Positions 1-11,599 of a DNA stretch of 64,000 bases are shown here, piece by piece. The first letter of the stretch is position 1. Each line of letters starts with the position of its first letter. Origin of the DNA: Mauremys mutica (Eukaryota; Chordata; Testudines; Geoemydidae); assembly GCF_020497125.1 (NCBI RefSeq), contig NC_059079.1:6603053-6667052 (forward strand), written 5' to 3'. The position numbers and the translations under genes are program-made. The notes under the pieces were generated by a model, which was not told the origin of the DNA, made no database searches, and was given only the letters and a program-made list of their open reading frames with translations.

Positions 1-700
1 CGTGCTACTTTATTCAATGCAGCTACAGTGGGTCCCATTGCTTACCCCTCCCCCGCTTTATGCTGTAAAAGGGGCCGACCACCTGGGCACAAATTCCAAG
101 CCAACCTCCTGGCCCGACCCGACCTATCAGACAAGCGACCTGCCGCTCTCAAGTCCTTCCCGCGAGGCTTCTCCTACCCACGCCGGCACAGGCGGCAGGC
201 ACTACGGCTCAGAGCAGAGGCCAGGCCCTGGTTCTGCGGGAGGGGCATGGCGAAGGGAGCCTTGGCCAGTAGGGCTGAACCCCCAGGCTTGGAGTAGTAA
301 TAACAAGCAGCCTCGTCAGCACCCCCACGCTGGAAATCGTTCCCGCATCCCCGGCCGGAGGCGCTGGAACGCGGGGCGTAGCTGCTCCCCGTGCTTGGAA
401 GCGGTTCTCCTCCTCTCAAGGGTTTGTTCCATGGCTTTCACAGACACCTGGTCCCAGCGCCTGTGTGCCGACCGTGTTCGTTGAGCCCCACAGGGGCTGG
501 GAGCTTATCACAACCCCCCCCTTCACCTCACAGCCTAAACAAAACAGCCCCCGAGAAAGAACCAACCCGCTGGGTTTCCTTCTCGGTCCATGTGGCTTCA
601 GGCAGACGGGGAGAGAGGCACTGAACTACAGAGCCAGCTTCTGCCCAGGGGTGGAAGGGGGAAAAGTGCCTCGGACCAGGCTGTGTTCAGCAGTTCATTC
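1..700. other. CpG-rich unique sequence, CpG-island-like
   Basis: No transposon is recognisable here. CpG dinucleotides are frequent, especially about 110-480, where CCCGACCCGACC, CCGGCCGGAGGCG and GCGGGGCG clusters occur. Open frames on both strands show no domain I recognise and overlap each other, as expected by chance in GC-rich DNA. A 5' exon or promoter of a gene lying left of the window is possible, but no splice or start signal decides it. The last bases (about 700-740) resemble the tail of an L2-type element on the minus strand. Confidence 0.4.
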
Positions 701-2400
701 CAGTTTGTATTTATATTTCAGTAGCGCCTAACAGCTAGGAAGCAAAAACCATAGGAAGCAACCCCCCCCCCCTGCCCGCCCCCATCCCCGCAGCCTCCCA
801 GCGCTGCTGGAGAGCGAGGGCTGCAGGATCCAGTGTTATGTTACAACTGGAGTCGGGGCTGGGCCTGCAGCTCCGGATCCGAAGTAGCTGGCGAGTCCTT
901 ACGTACAGCGGCTTAGCTGTGAAGTGGGGAAGGGAAGGGCGGCAAACCACACCGAGGACGGGAGGGATCCAGTCGTTCGAGCCCCAGCACACATCGGCAG
1001 GAGGGGGCTAAACCCTTCACGCCCTGAAAGTTACAAAGGCAGGAGGCGGCGAGATCAAGGGAGGGAGGCTTCCCCCCACTCCCCCCTTTGCAGCCATGGC
1101 TCCTGAGCCCAGACTGTGCAGGGACCAAGTCACAGCTGAATTCTTCTCCCTCCCGTGAGAGTGGACCCCCCCACACCCCACCCCCGCACCTTGCTCTGTA
1201 TTCTTAAAGCGCGAGGAGCCCCACCGGCCCTGACTAGCTGGCAGAAAAGCCAGCCTTTGAGAGCTGCGGCCCGGCGAGCTTGGCGGGGCAGGTCTCTGCC
1301 AGCATCCACCCCATAGACCGGGCAAGGGGGGTGGACGGAATCTACACCCAACCGCGCCTCAAATGGCGACAGGGAAAGCGCACGTTGATCCCACGTGGCC
1401 ACGGGGTGTGTGACCATTTTAGGGCCAGATCTTGCCCCCACTTCTGTTGATAGAAAAGCTCCCCTCGCGTTTATTTCTGAGCAGGATCGGGCCCAGCATC
1501 TTGAGTTTTGCAGTAATCCTTCGTTCACAAAAAAAATCTTATCCCCCACACCCATCATCTGAAAACGAACCTGTGTCGATCCAGAGCAGACACAGACGCG
1601 AAGGGCTTTGGCTCTGAAAAGGGAGTGGTAGGGGGGCATGGCAGAATATGCATTTAACTTGTAAATAATAATTAAAAAATTCCCTCCCATTTCTTGACGT
1701 CCCCGGTGTAATTGAAAGCAGACTCGCCCAGCGGTCTCCTTCTGTTCTCCTCCCCTTCACGTATGACTTGCAAGTGAAAACATTTTCCTTGGAAAACATC
1801 CCTTTGGTTTGCCCGATATGGACCCGATCCTGAAAAGCTCTTACTAGAATCATTTGGATTAACGTCAACGGGACGAGAGCGGGCTGAGTAAAAACTACTC
1901 GCCTGAGTAAGAGCGCGCACCCCCCTGGCCTGGCGCACCTCGATTTGTCAGATGAAAACGTTGAACGGTTGGATGCGAAGATGCGTTCCTTGCTTTAAAA
2001 TAGTTTGAAGGTGCGTGTATACAATATGCATCTGTGTAAACACACACAGTTGGGGGGCCGGATCCTGCACCACTGAAGAACAAATCGCACGAGACCGGAG
2101 GGGAAGTGGGCAGAATTCTCACCTTTATTGCGGAAATAAAATAAAATAAAATGAAAAAAAAAGCCCCTCACAGCCAAAATAATAAGATGATGCCTGGTTT
2201 TCAATTACGCCAAACGGGAGAGATTAGATTACAAAATTATCGCTGCAGAAATTGCTCGCTCGTGTAAATCCGATGCACAGAACTCGTATTTGTCACCAAA
2301 TCGAACCCAATTGGGAAACAGGCTTCTCCTTCCGCCCCAAGATATAAAATTAAGAATCGTAGCTGATCCATCGATGCCCCTCACTCAGTGGTATTGCTAA
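700..2400. other. CpG-retaining unique sequence, no gene recognised
   Basis: Mixed-composition DNA without recognisable repeats. CpG stays near its random expectation even where GC content falls (20 CpG counted by hand in 1801-2100). A minus-strand open frame of 186 codons (1130-1690) has no recognisable domain and low-complexity stretches, so I do not call it a gene. An AAATAAAAT run near 2130-2152 could act as a poly(A) signal, but nothing upstream supports a transcript. Confidence 0.4.
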
Positions 2401-3570
2401 ATTCATTTCCATAAGTAGCATCCAGGTGGTCTCCTAGGATGTTTCTAGTTAGGAGTCTAGTTTAGAAAGCAACATATTTCTATGGAAATTCCTATCTAAC
2501 CTACAGAGATCAGTATCTATTTTATATCTATTTATGTGACACCTCCCATCACCGTTGTATGACAACCGACATTTTAAATGTATCAAATAATAAAAAATCA
2601 ACCACTTATTCTAATGAGGTTCAGTCTATATTTACATCAGAGCTGCGCTGGCCAGAATTTCAGTATTACCGTAAAACTGTGTCCTTTGATCATTTAATAA
2701 AGTTTTACCTTTATGTGTCAACTGTGTAGCTGGAAGGGGCTCTAACTGTGGATAGAATATTCACAGCGAAAGTTTCCTTGTAACATTAAACACTTCTTTT
2801 AACCCTGTGTCATCCAATTTTCAAGCAAACGACTTGGAAATTACCCTGCAAAGGGATTATTTCGAAAAAAACCTCGGATATAAAAAAGTAGTTATTTTGC
2901 AAGTAAAGTGACAACGCGATGATTTTCATTGAAAAGGTAACAAACATCTTCTTCAATCGAACCGAAAAGGAGCCTGCCTTAAAAACGAGGCGTATCTTTC
3001 TGGTTATAGCTCCAGGCATATTCTGGCTCTTAATTTTTTTTAAATAATCGGATTTAATAATAATATTTACCCAATTGCATGCGGATAGATTTGCGAAGGC
3101 AATGCAAGAGCCAAATAGGTTCTCCCACGCATTAAGCCAGGGACCCAATTTTGCAAACCACCCCGCCACTTCTTTTCCTGGTTTTCAGCGCCGAGTTCCG
3201 TGTTTTGCATCACTGGGTCTCCTAAAACGTGAAGTGTGTGTGTATGGAGGAAGAACAACACCTGTTTCTCCCTCCCCTTTAGTCTTCTGGTTTTGAAACC
3301 AGTTTTAACATCTTTCCTAAATGCCACTGTCTATTATCCACAAGGCAACGTTCATGGGCTTGGAAATATGTGACCCCCCCATCTCCCCTGTTGGGGTGTT
3401 GTTTTACAAATATTCAATGAGAAAGGGGGTGATTATATATTGTTATTCGTTATTGTGAATGATTATTGCGTTTATTAGTGTTTAACTTTCTCCACTGCCT
3501 GAGTCTATTGGGGAGCTCCAAACGGAAACCACTTGCTTGTAGGGGGTGGGTTTTGCTGGACATGGACTGG
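2400..3570. other. AT-rich unique block, candidate conserved noncoding DNA
   Basis: AT-rich, repeat-free sequence with retained CpG (11 CpG counted in 2761-3060, about as many as chance predicts at that GC content). Short AT-rich homeodomain-type cores and an AATAAA at about 2696-2702 are present. The composition resembles conserved regulatory DNA near developmental genes. This is inference only: conservation cannot be seen from one sequence. Confidence 0.3.
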
Positions 3571-3578
3571 CTTAACTT

Positions 3579-3584
3579 CACGTG
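3579..3584. promoter_or_regulatory. E-box CACGTG
   Basis: A palindromic CACGTG lies about 200 bases before the X-box/CCAAT pair. Alone it is a weak signal. It is noted because it falls in the same repeat-free, CpG-retaining block. Confidence 0.25.
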
Positions 3585-3780
3585 ATGGGGTTTAACGGTT
3601 GGCTGCGTGGGAGCTGCCAGATCTCTTCAGCACTAATTTCCCCTAGTACTTCTGCTCTCTCTCCCGCTGTTAAAAAACCACGCAAGCCGCCTGTGCGATC
3701 ACAGATGCATCACACTTCGCACTGGTCTCCTCCTGCCTGGTTGGAGAGTGGGGGGTGGGCTCTATTTTAATGTCATTATA

Positions 3781-3801
3781 GTTGCCGTGGCAACCCATTG
3801 G
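3781..3801. promoter_or_regulatory. RFX X-box followed by inverted CCAAT box
   Basis: GTTGCCGTGGCAAC (3781-3794) consists of two perfectly inverted GTTGCC half-sites with a 2-base spacer, the standard RFX-family X-box form. It is followed after two bases by ATTGG (3797-3801), an inverted CCAAT box that NF-Y would bind. RFX and NF-Y sites at fixed short spacing are typical of promoters and enhancers of ciliary and developmental genes. Function is inferred; the motif itself is unambiguous. Confidence 0.55.
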
Positions 3802-3849
3802 CTCGTTGTTCCTGGGGTGAACCTGGTGACAATGGTTGGTTTAAGAGAA

Positions 3850-4720
3850 ATCAGCAAATGTGCAGCAGAGGGACACAGAGATATTAGCGGGAACAACAGC
3901 GAGGATTTAACATGTGACCCTTCCAATTAAACCGATGGTCCCTCTGCACAGCTGCCTCCGCAGCCCTGGTTCTGGAAGGCGGGAGCCCGGTGCTCATTTG
4001 GCAAATCCAGCCAGGCGGCCGGCTTTGGCTGGGCGATGCAACGAGACATAACACGAGCAGCGTGGATGTCATAAACATCAACAGAGACCAAAGCAACCCT
4101 TGCATGCTGCGGAAAGGCTGATGGCTCTGTCCTTCCAATCCCTCCCCCCGCACCCAGCGTCTGCGAAGTTGGCAGGAAAGAAAATAAGGCTCGGCACGGT
4201 GAAATAGAGACATCGATACTAGCTGCTGCAGGGTCATGGTTACAGGAGTTACATAGAGGCAATCCACATTACTCAGCACTTCAGTGCTCATCTGAATTCC
4301 TCTTTGCTTGGAATAACCTGGGGGTTAGTTGCTCTCTCTGTGGGTAACAAACTCCCCCAAATCCCTGAAATACAAACAATGAAATGACCAAGAATTAATA
4401 TTATGGCTCCCCCACTTTTTTTTAGGGTTCCCCCCAAATTTGGCACGGTCCATGGTTCGTTTCCACAGAAAACCAGCAGAGGCTTGTGGTTTTTGTAAAG
4501 TGAAACGGGGGGCGCGGGGGGTGGGGTGGGGAATACAGTGTAAAAGGAAGAAAACGTTGCACTCGATCACGCGGTTTTTGCTGTACCGTGTGCCGTGGGC
4601 AGATGGGGTTCGCTCCGATTGATTTAATCCGATTCGAAAAGCTAGAGCTGCGTAGCGTGGAAACAGTTCCCTTCAGTTGCGGTTGCACCATGAACCGCCC
4701 CCTCCAATCCCCCAAAATAA
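3850..4720. other. Unique CpG-retaining sequence, no gene recognised
   Basis: No repeat family is recognised. Minus-strand frames at 3884-4291 and 4422-4811 overlap one another and show no known domain; the second runs through the GT microsatellite, so I treat both as chance frames. Confidence 0.35.
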
Positions 4721-4734
4721 CGGAAAGCACCGAA

Positions 4735-4761
4735 GTGTGTGTGTGTGTGTGTGTGTGTGTG
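4735..4761. repeat. (GT)n microsatellite
   Basis: About 13 uninterrupted GT dinucleotides followed by GAGACACAC. Confidence 0.97.
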
Positions 4762-5820
4762 AGACACACGAACCAAGAGGAGGCTCCCTCTATTCCCCCC
4801 CCACCCTCCAAAAAGAATTTTTTTTTCGAGGTCTTAAAATATGGTTCAGAGAATTACAAGTAATCAGATCTGCGGGGGGTCAACAGTGCAAACTTTTTAA
4901 GACTAATGTTTATTTAGAAAAGTGAGTGGTGTTTGTGTTGCTTTTCTTGTGCCCCGGTGCCAAAATCCTAATGGCTTTAACAGACTTCCCATCACAAACT
5001 CCTGCTCCCAGCATAGGGACCACCGGAGGGAAAAAAAAATCGAGACCTAACTCAGAAACGATGCGTTTTAAGGGAGGGTCGGGACTGGGGGGGGGGTTAC
5101 ATGTAGTTATCAACCCCCCCCATAAATCAGTCCCAAGCTTTGCCTCTTTTGCGTTTATTTAGGAGCAGGTATCATATAACCCGACCCCATAAATAATAAT
5201 AAAGAAATGACTCTCGTCTTGTGTAGGCGAAATAACCCGGGGGTGGGGGTTGGGGGTTGGAATTTAAGGAGATTCCGGATCTTTCCATTTTCCAATGAAA
5301 TCTTGAAGCAAAGCCGTCTCCGAAACCCTTCCCTGCACCGACACACGAGTGGGGCCGCCGTCTGTGAGCCCCGTTGACTTTACCCCATGAAAACAGTCAC
5401 AGGGCAGCAAAGCTGGGTTTCTCCAAGCTCGCTTTCCTGGCTTTAATTTGTGCTGGCTAGAACAGTCTTCTGTACAAAAAAATATCGGTTAGACTGCTGG
5501 TAACTAAGCACCCGTTTGACTGTGTGTATCCTAAATGAGGACTTTTATGTGTGTTTTTCTAACTGGAAACCTCATCAGAATCTGGGGGCGGGGGGGGCTT
5601 AAAGGGGTTTTTGGTCAGTATCTTCCAAGGAAGATCCAAGTGGCAAATCAATTTCCAATCCTTGTTTCTGAAGGGATCCCTCCCTCCCCTCTTGCTTTAC
5701 GGAGCGATTGAGCCGGGAATGAGAGGTGACGCACGTGGCAGGGCTGACTTCGCGATCCCCATATGGATGCCCGGTGTGAGATGCAGCCTCGGGTAAGCTC
5801 TGGGACTGGAGGAATGAGAG
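4762..5820. other. Unique sequence, no gene recognised
   Basis: Mixed AT-rich and poly-G/poly-C stretches with no recognisable transposon. No open frame has recognisable homology. Confidence 0.35.
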
Positions 5821-6270
5821 GAAAGAGCCTCGAGTCGTGTTTGAAACACGGGAAGTGTCACAGACCCGCGTGGCACTAGCAGCGGGTTTTGGGTTCGGCG
5901 AGCACGTGAGAGCCGCCCCGGGCGCGGCGTGTTTTCCAACCCACCGAGCTGCTCCCACGCGGGGCAGGGGGTGGGGGGCCGAGCCCCTGCGCGCTCCGAT
6001 GGCTTTGGCGAGCTCCCACCCGTTTGCCTTACGGGGAGCCAGCGGATCGTTGCATTGCCCGGTCCGGTAACCCCTGCCTGGCTTGGTTGACCCAAGCCAG
6101 ACCTGCGGGTGGCCGCCGCTTTGTCCTCTCTTTCCTGCGGACACTGTGGCTCCTGCTCGGAGGGCTCGTTTTACGCAGCAACCCGCGTCCCTGATGTGAC
6201 AGACACGTGCATCCTTCCAAAGGAATTGGGGCGTAGTTTTATCAGGGGCGCGCGGAGATACGTTCTCCAC
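5820..6270. promoter_or_regulatory. CpG-island-like segment not derived from a recognised transposon
   Basis: High local GC and CpG content (for example CCCCGGGCGCGGCG and GCGCGCTCCGATGG) without the terminal inverted repeats or target duplications that mark the GC-rich transposon at 15605. A 225-codon minus-strand frame (5599-6276) covers it but shows no known domain and is probably a by-product of GC content. It could be an orphan CpG island or a promoter. Confidence 0.4.
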
Positions 6271-6774
6271 CAGCAATTGCTCGCTGCATTAAAGGCACCC
6301 CTTTAACAAACGGGGCCGAAGAGAGAGTTATGTACCTGTCTCTCCTTTGTAACCCCGCTCCTCCACGCACCTGGTGTACTCCCCGGGGACGGGGGAACGA
6401 ATCGCTCCTCTGCAGAACCGGTGAGACCCCCAGTCCTGTCCCCGTTTGTGCAATTGATTCCAATGAGAGCCAGGTGGTGACATGGATTCACTCCCAGGAT
6501 AGGGAAACGGAGTTCTCAGCTCCCCCTACGGGGTCTGATCCTGCCAGCGCTTACCCGGATGAGCCATCCTTGCCAGTCAAGGCTTTCAGGATGGGGCCCA
6601 GTTGGTGAAGTCAGTGGGAGGGGAGGTACTGTACTTTTGGCCTGGTCTCTTCATACCTCCTCTTGCACGGCCTTATGGACAATCAACTAACGTCTGGGGC
6701 CCTGTGTTTATGGGACATCTGCCAAGTCACTCTGATCACCTGACAGGCACTTCAAGGAACAAATTTGTGTGTTT

Positions 6775-6943
6775 AAAAAACGAGGAGTCCCTGTGGCACC
6801 TTAGAGACTAACACATTTATTTGGGCATAAGCTTTTGTGGGCTAGAACCTACTTCATCCAAATACATTTGTTAATCTCTAAGTTGCCACAAGGACTCCTC
6901 GGGTTTTTTTGTGCAGATACAGACTAACAGGGCTACCAATGAA
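6775..6943 (-). mobile_element. Turtle fold-back interspersed repeat (copy 1)
   Basis: Two arms carrying GAGTCC..TGTGGCACCTTAGAGACTAAC and its reverse complement face each other (about 6775-6821 and 6863-6909). Between them is a segment ending CTTCATCC. A one-sided extension with AGATACAGACTAACAGGGCTACC follows. The same layout is seen at 16534 and 36926. This sequence type is abundant in turtle genomes, but I cannot assign it to a named class. No clear target duplication was found for this copy. Confidence 0.8.
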
Positions 6944-6948
6944 ACCTG

Positions 6949-6950
<2 letters not shown>

Positions 6951-6991
<41 letters not shown>

Positions 6992-7070
6992 TGTGTGTGT
7001 GTGTGTGAGAGAGAGAGAGATAGAGTGTGTGTGTGTGTGTGTGTGTGTGTGAGTCTCTCTCTCTCTCTCT
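6951..7070. repeat. Compound (GA)n(GT)n(GA)n(GT)n(TC)n microsatellite
   Basis: An uninterrupted purine tract, GT tract, second GA tract, second GT tract and final TC tract follow the fold-back repeat directly. The GA and terminal TC tracts are complementary and could pair with each other. Confidence 0.97.
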
Positions 7071-7334
7071 GTTAATTGCCTGATGCTTTCTCCCCACTAT
7101 AAGGCAGATATTTGGAGTATGGATAACACTGACATCAACCGCTATAAAACCACCCCAAACAAATCACTCCAGTACAACAGTGGCACAATGACTGTCGGGG
7201 GGAGATGGAGTCAGAGTTCGACTAAAATCATCCTTTCTGTGCCTGTTTCTGCAATCAACCTGTCTCCAGTGCAAAAGTAGTTTGCTCGCTGCACAGATAG
7301 GCTTGTGGTTTGCTCCAGCCCAAGGAGCGTGCCA

Positions 7335-7335
7335 G

Positions 7336-7376
<41 letters not shown>

Positions 7377-7377
7377 G
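7335..7377. repeat. (TATC)n microsatellite
   Basis: About ten tandem TATC units. Confidence 0.97.
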
Positions 7378-7379
7378 AG

Positions 7380-8380
7380 ATATACATATTATAATATACA
7401 ACGTGTGCATTGGAGGGGGCGAGGAGGCTGGGGGTGGGGGAGGTCAGGAAAGGGGAGAAAAGGAAAGATCTGACCTCTGGAACAGCAGCAGCCTGGGACC
7501 TGGATTAACAACGTGCTTGCCTGAAGTACTGGCAGAAGAAGAGTTCTTAGTTCCGTTTTATCCAGGTCAGGTTTGAAGAGGGTGCTGTGAGAGATCCCAT
7601 GCTCTTACAATAAGGGTTTTTGCTTCGCTGATGACCCAGACCCTTGAAATTCACTACATGTGCACCTTCCATCTCTCTCTTGAAATGCATTTTTTTTGTA
7701 ACAAGGGTGAGCTAACTGAAAACAAAGGAAGGGATAGGCCATAATAGGCATTATGTAGGTTTGCTTCCTGTACAGACCTTGCAGAGTTGCAATAAAGACG
7801 CACGAACTACACACCACACACATTTTTTTAAAAGTGCATGAAACTGACTCAGGAAAAGCTTGCGTTGAATCTTTGCCCTGCAGATTTGCCGAGTGGTGTT
7901 TTAAAGTAGGGTCTAAAAAGGCATGAGAAGTCTGACTCATTTTCCAGTTAGGGGAAATAACTACACGGAGCTATATTAGGGGAAATGTCTAAACTCCCGC
8001 CTTAGAAATAGTTAAAAAAACAACAACAAACAAACAAAAAAACAATAAACCCCCTTCAGTGTGCTGACAGTGAGACTTTCAGCTAATACGGACCTGATTG
8101 GACACAAAATGCAAGTGCCCAGTAATGGAAGGTACATATACAATTCTTTGTTTATTACAATGTTGTTTTACCTTTTTTTGGGGGGGGAGGGTTATTCAGC
8201 GATTTTTACCCTACACACGTTTAACGTGTCAGCTATAACCTCCCCACATATATTCAGGTATTATCAATTTTTCCAGTATTATGGCACAAAACCCCCTTAA
8301 ACGCCTATTTATATAAATCCTATTTATTGTTTTAAGTAACATTTTAATTGTATCTGTTCCAAATTAAGCAATCGAAATGT
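7380..8380. other. Unique AT-rich sequence, no gene recognised
   Basis: No repeat family or recognisable coding frame. The 111-codon minus-strand frame at 7605-7940 has no known domain. Confidence 0.3.
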
Positions 8381-8384
8381 TATT

Positions 8385-8470
8385 ACTATAAAACGCTGAT
8401 GATTGTGCATATATATATATAGGATATAGCAAAATACACATATGCAGCACAATCATCAGCGTTTTATAGT
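8385..8470. ncRNA. Candidate hairpin: perfect 24-bp inverted repeat (miRNA-like or mini-MITE)
   Basis: Bases 8385-8408 are the exact reverse complement of 8447-8470, with arm core TAAAACGCTGATGATTGTGC. The 38-nt loop is AT-rich and contains (AT)n; a further ATAT/ATAT pairing is possible after a 3-nt bulge. The 86-nt size and arm length fit a microRNA precursor, but a fully matched stem is also typical of very short palindromic MITEs, some of which became microRNA genes. Weaker complementary flanks (ATTTTAATTGTAT at 8341 and ATACAATTTAAAAAT at 8513) suggest an older, larger fold-back. I do not recognise the arm as a known microRNA. Transcription cannot be judged from sequence. Confidence 0.4.
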
Positions 8471-8489
8471 GTATCTATCTATCTATCTA
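8471..8489. repeat. Short TATC array next to the hairpin
   Basis: A run of about four TATC units lies immediately beside the right hairpin arm. Confidence 0.85.
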
Positions 8490-11400
8490 CAGACACATAT
8501 CCCCCAAACCAAATACAATTTAAAAATGCAATTAAAAAAAAAATACAGAATAATGCTAATTGATTGTAACTGCATTTTGATATCCATGTCAAACTATGTA
8601 GAGGTTTAATTTCTTTCCCGAGCCAAAAAACAAAAAACAAAACAAAAAACCCCAAACCAAATCAAAACACATATTGACAGTGAATATTTGTGGCTGTAGA
8701 AATGCCTAAAAGACACTTTCTGAACAGGAAAATTTGATGCTAATGTATTCGCTCTTTCAAGGTAAATGAGAGCAATGCATAATTAAGATTGATTTAAACT
8801 AGCAGTACACATTATTGTTAGGGGCATACAAGATACATTTTGAAATGCAGAGCCCTGGCGTATTTAAAACAACCTCATATTTCAGCTGTAAATCTTTCAT
8901 TAAAAAAATCTGCTAAATTCGGACAGCTCTTCATACTGTTTCGTTTGGAAACACTGAACTCCAGATTTAGTCCCAGGGAGGTGTAACCCAGCCGATGCTG
9001 CTTCATAGTCCCTGGCTTATTCCCTCTGTTGGAATTGTCCAGCATTTTGCAGCTGGCCTGTAGCCACTGGGGAATGCGGTCATGAGCCCGCTTCACCTAC
9101 ACCTCGCTCCACTAGCTCGTTTATGAAGCTGCATCTTTTGTCTTTTCTTTTCTTTTTTGTTTTGGTAACTGTACTGTTAAAGCGTTGTGCCTCCTGCTCC
9201 AAGAACCATGTGTGCAAATAACCCTGACGAGGTTTATATTTACTCCGGCTGTAAACACACGCTATTTTACTAGACTCCCACACAGCAGGGGCAAGGTGGT
9301 GTCGTGGCAAATCCTGCTGTTTCTTTATAATAATTATAACTACTCCAGCCTCCCCTTTCACCCAGTATATTATCTTCCACCCGCTTGTAACCCTTTTATG
9401 ACGGTTGGACACGTTACCTATTTATATACACATCCAAGGGCCCTCTTTGCTTCTCAGCCCCATACACATCCATGCGTGGTCTCTTAACGATTTACAAATG
9501 CAGGCTATCTGGGCACTCCCCACCACCCCTGAAGTGAAAAACAAACCAGAAAGAAAATGTCCAGGGTCAAAAGAATCTCTGTCCCCCCCCCGCCCACGTG
9601 CTTTATTATATAAAGTCTTCTGTCCTTAGCTGTGTAGCATGCATGACTGTACTGTAATGCGTTGCATCTGCTGGGATCCAAACAGTGCTGGGCTAAATCC
9701 TAGGGCACCTCCGTTAGATGTGAAAATAAACAGATAGCTGCTGAATTAAATGCACATTTTCCTCTGTGTTCGCATGTGTTCTTTGGAGACCGACTTCTGG
9801 CCTCTTCTGGCCACCTCCCTCTGTAGCTCTGCACCCTCCTTTCCTCCGCCAGAGCACAGCTGAGGATAGGGGAAGTATGTACAGTGGATATAGGATCGGG
9901 AACACCCTGGAATTACAGAGATTTTGGCATTAATACATTGAGTGGCGTGCAGAGTTCACAATCTATTCTGTGATTCAGGGGTTCTAGGAGGGTAAAGTCT
10001 CAGGACTTGCAATCGAAACGCTGTATAGAGAATGAAATAAAAATACCATTGATTGGGAAGGTGTCACAAACAAAAGCTACCCACCGCAACCCCGCCCTTC
10101 AGGGAGTTCATTTTCCTGATAACATTTGCCCTGATATTTATAGGCAGATAGCCAATCTTCAACCCCCAGCCACCAAAGGCACCCGGAGGAAGATTAGTCA
10201 ATATGAAGCATTCTGCACTAAGCAGTGATGAATTTTATGTACACAGTAATACAGCTCCTAGATTTAAAAAAAAATCCTGTAATTAGGGCTTGCAATTAGG
10301 CCAAGGCAACTCATCAGTCAACAAATCTTGAATGCAGCATCTGAAGTATGTACTCCTGTTAGGAGCTGTTAAAATATCCAGAATTATAGAGGTGAGATGC
10401 TGGGTTAAGGAGGTTATTGAAACACAAATACTCCAAAATCAAATGAAAATCACCATTACACGTTGCCCACAAGTGAGCCAGAATAATTAATCCTTGTTTT
10501 GCATTTGTGTATGTTAAGGATTTTTTTGGGGGGGGGGGAGGGAGGGAGGGAGGTGGGCATAAGGCTTTGGAAATCCTCATAACTTTTTACATACTGCATA
10601 GCAATTTAGAACTGAATTCTGCCAGACAAGGGGAGAGTTGTTTGGGTTAGAGCAGTGGGATGGGGCCCAGAGTAAGAACGGCAAGTTATGACTCTTCATG
10701 AAGGAGATCCAATGTTTCCCTTTCCCTAGAATTTCCTCCAACAACCCTCAAATAAGTGTTATGAATAAGGAGGGGAATTCTGCTCCCGTTGAAGTCAAAT
10801 GGGCATTTCCTGTTGATGCCAATGGGAAAGCAGGATAAACTCACCCCAGGGTGTGTAAATCAGGGCAGAACTTGACCTCAGCTATATCCAGATCTAAAGG
10901 GAGAGGACAGAATCAACTATAAAAAGCTACAGAACAAAGCAGGCTTTGAAAGCAAGCACACTGTTTAAAGGCTCCGGGCTGGATTGTGTTTGGTGCTGAG
11001 CACCCAAGGGCAAGTCAATTGGAAGTGCTCGGCATTGGGCAGGTTTGGTCTCCCCTTTCCCCCCTGGTTTGGCAATAAATGGGATTGATGTTTCAAAAGG
11101 CAAGATAAAATTCACTTATATTATTTAGGCAGGGCTGAATGTGCATGGGATGTCCCGGAGAGTAAAGATGCTCTCCTTGGGATGGGAGGGCACCCGGCAA
11201 GGACACGATATCACCTCTCGGGATTTGGCCTTGTGTTTAACAGGTGATAGACCGTAACCAGCATGTGGAGTGGTGGTTGGGTAAATGGAGAATTGGAAGG
11301 GAAATGTTTACAAAAAATGATGACCCAAGTGTGGTTATATGGCTGGAAGAGTCTGTAAAATATAGGTAGGAGATGTATAGACACAACTCAGGCAGCACAA

Positions 11401-11590
11401 AGGGGCCAGATTCTGACCTGAAATAGCCAGTGGTAAATTCCACCTGTGAAGGGAAACTGTCCACAGTTGTGACTCTATCAAAAGTGGTTCCTGCAGGAGC
11501 CAGCCCCCACCCCAGTGCAGGGGGGTCTGTTGGAGGGGTGAGGAGGCGAGGGGACGGTGGGCTAAATGATGTGGTGGAATAAAACTCCTC
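8490..11590. other. Mostly unique AT-rich intergenic sequence
   Basis: No gene is recognised. About 8690-9000 is AT-rich with homeodomain-type ATTA/TAAT cores and could be conserved noncoding DNA. About 10745-10880 carries a relic of the 'TTGAAGTCAAATGG...' fold-back family (see 18427). Homopolymer and GGGA runs occur near 10527-10555. Confidence 0.3.
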
Positions 11591-11599
11591 ATAAATTAT

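Noticed and set aside
1130..1690. 186-codon minus-strand frame as a gene
   Set aside because: No known domain, opposing frames present, and no splice or poly(A) context that supports it.
5599..6276. 225-codon minus-strand frame as a gene
   Set aside because: No recognisable domain, biased composition and overlapping frames. Explained by GC-rich DNA lacking TA-rich stop codons.
6951..7070. Regulatory GAGA-type site
   Set aside because: An ordinary compound microsatellite. Nothing besides the GA run supports function.
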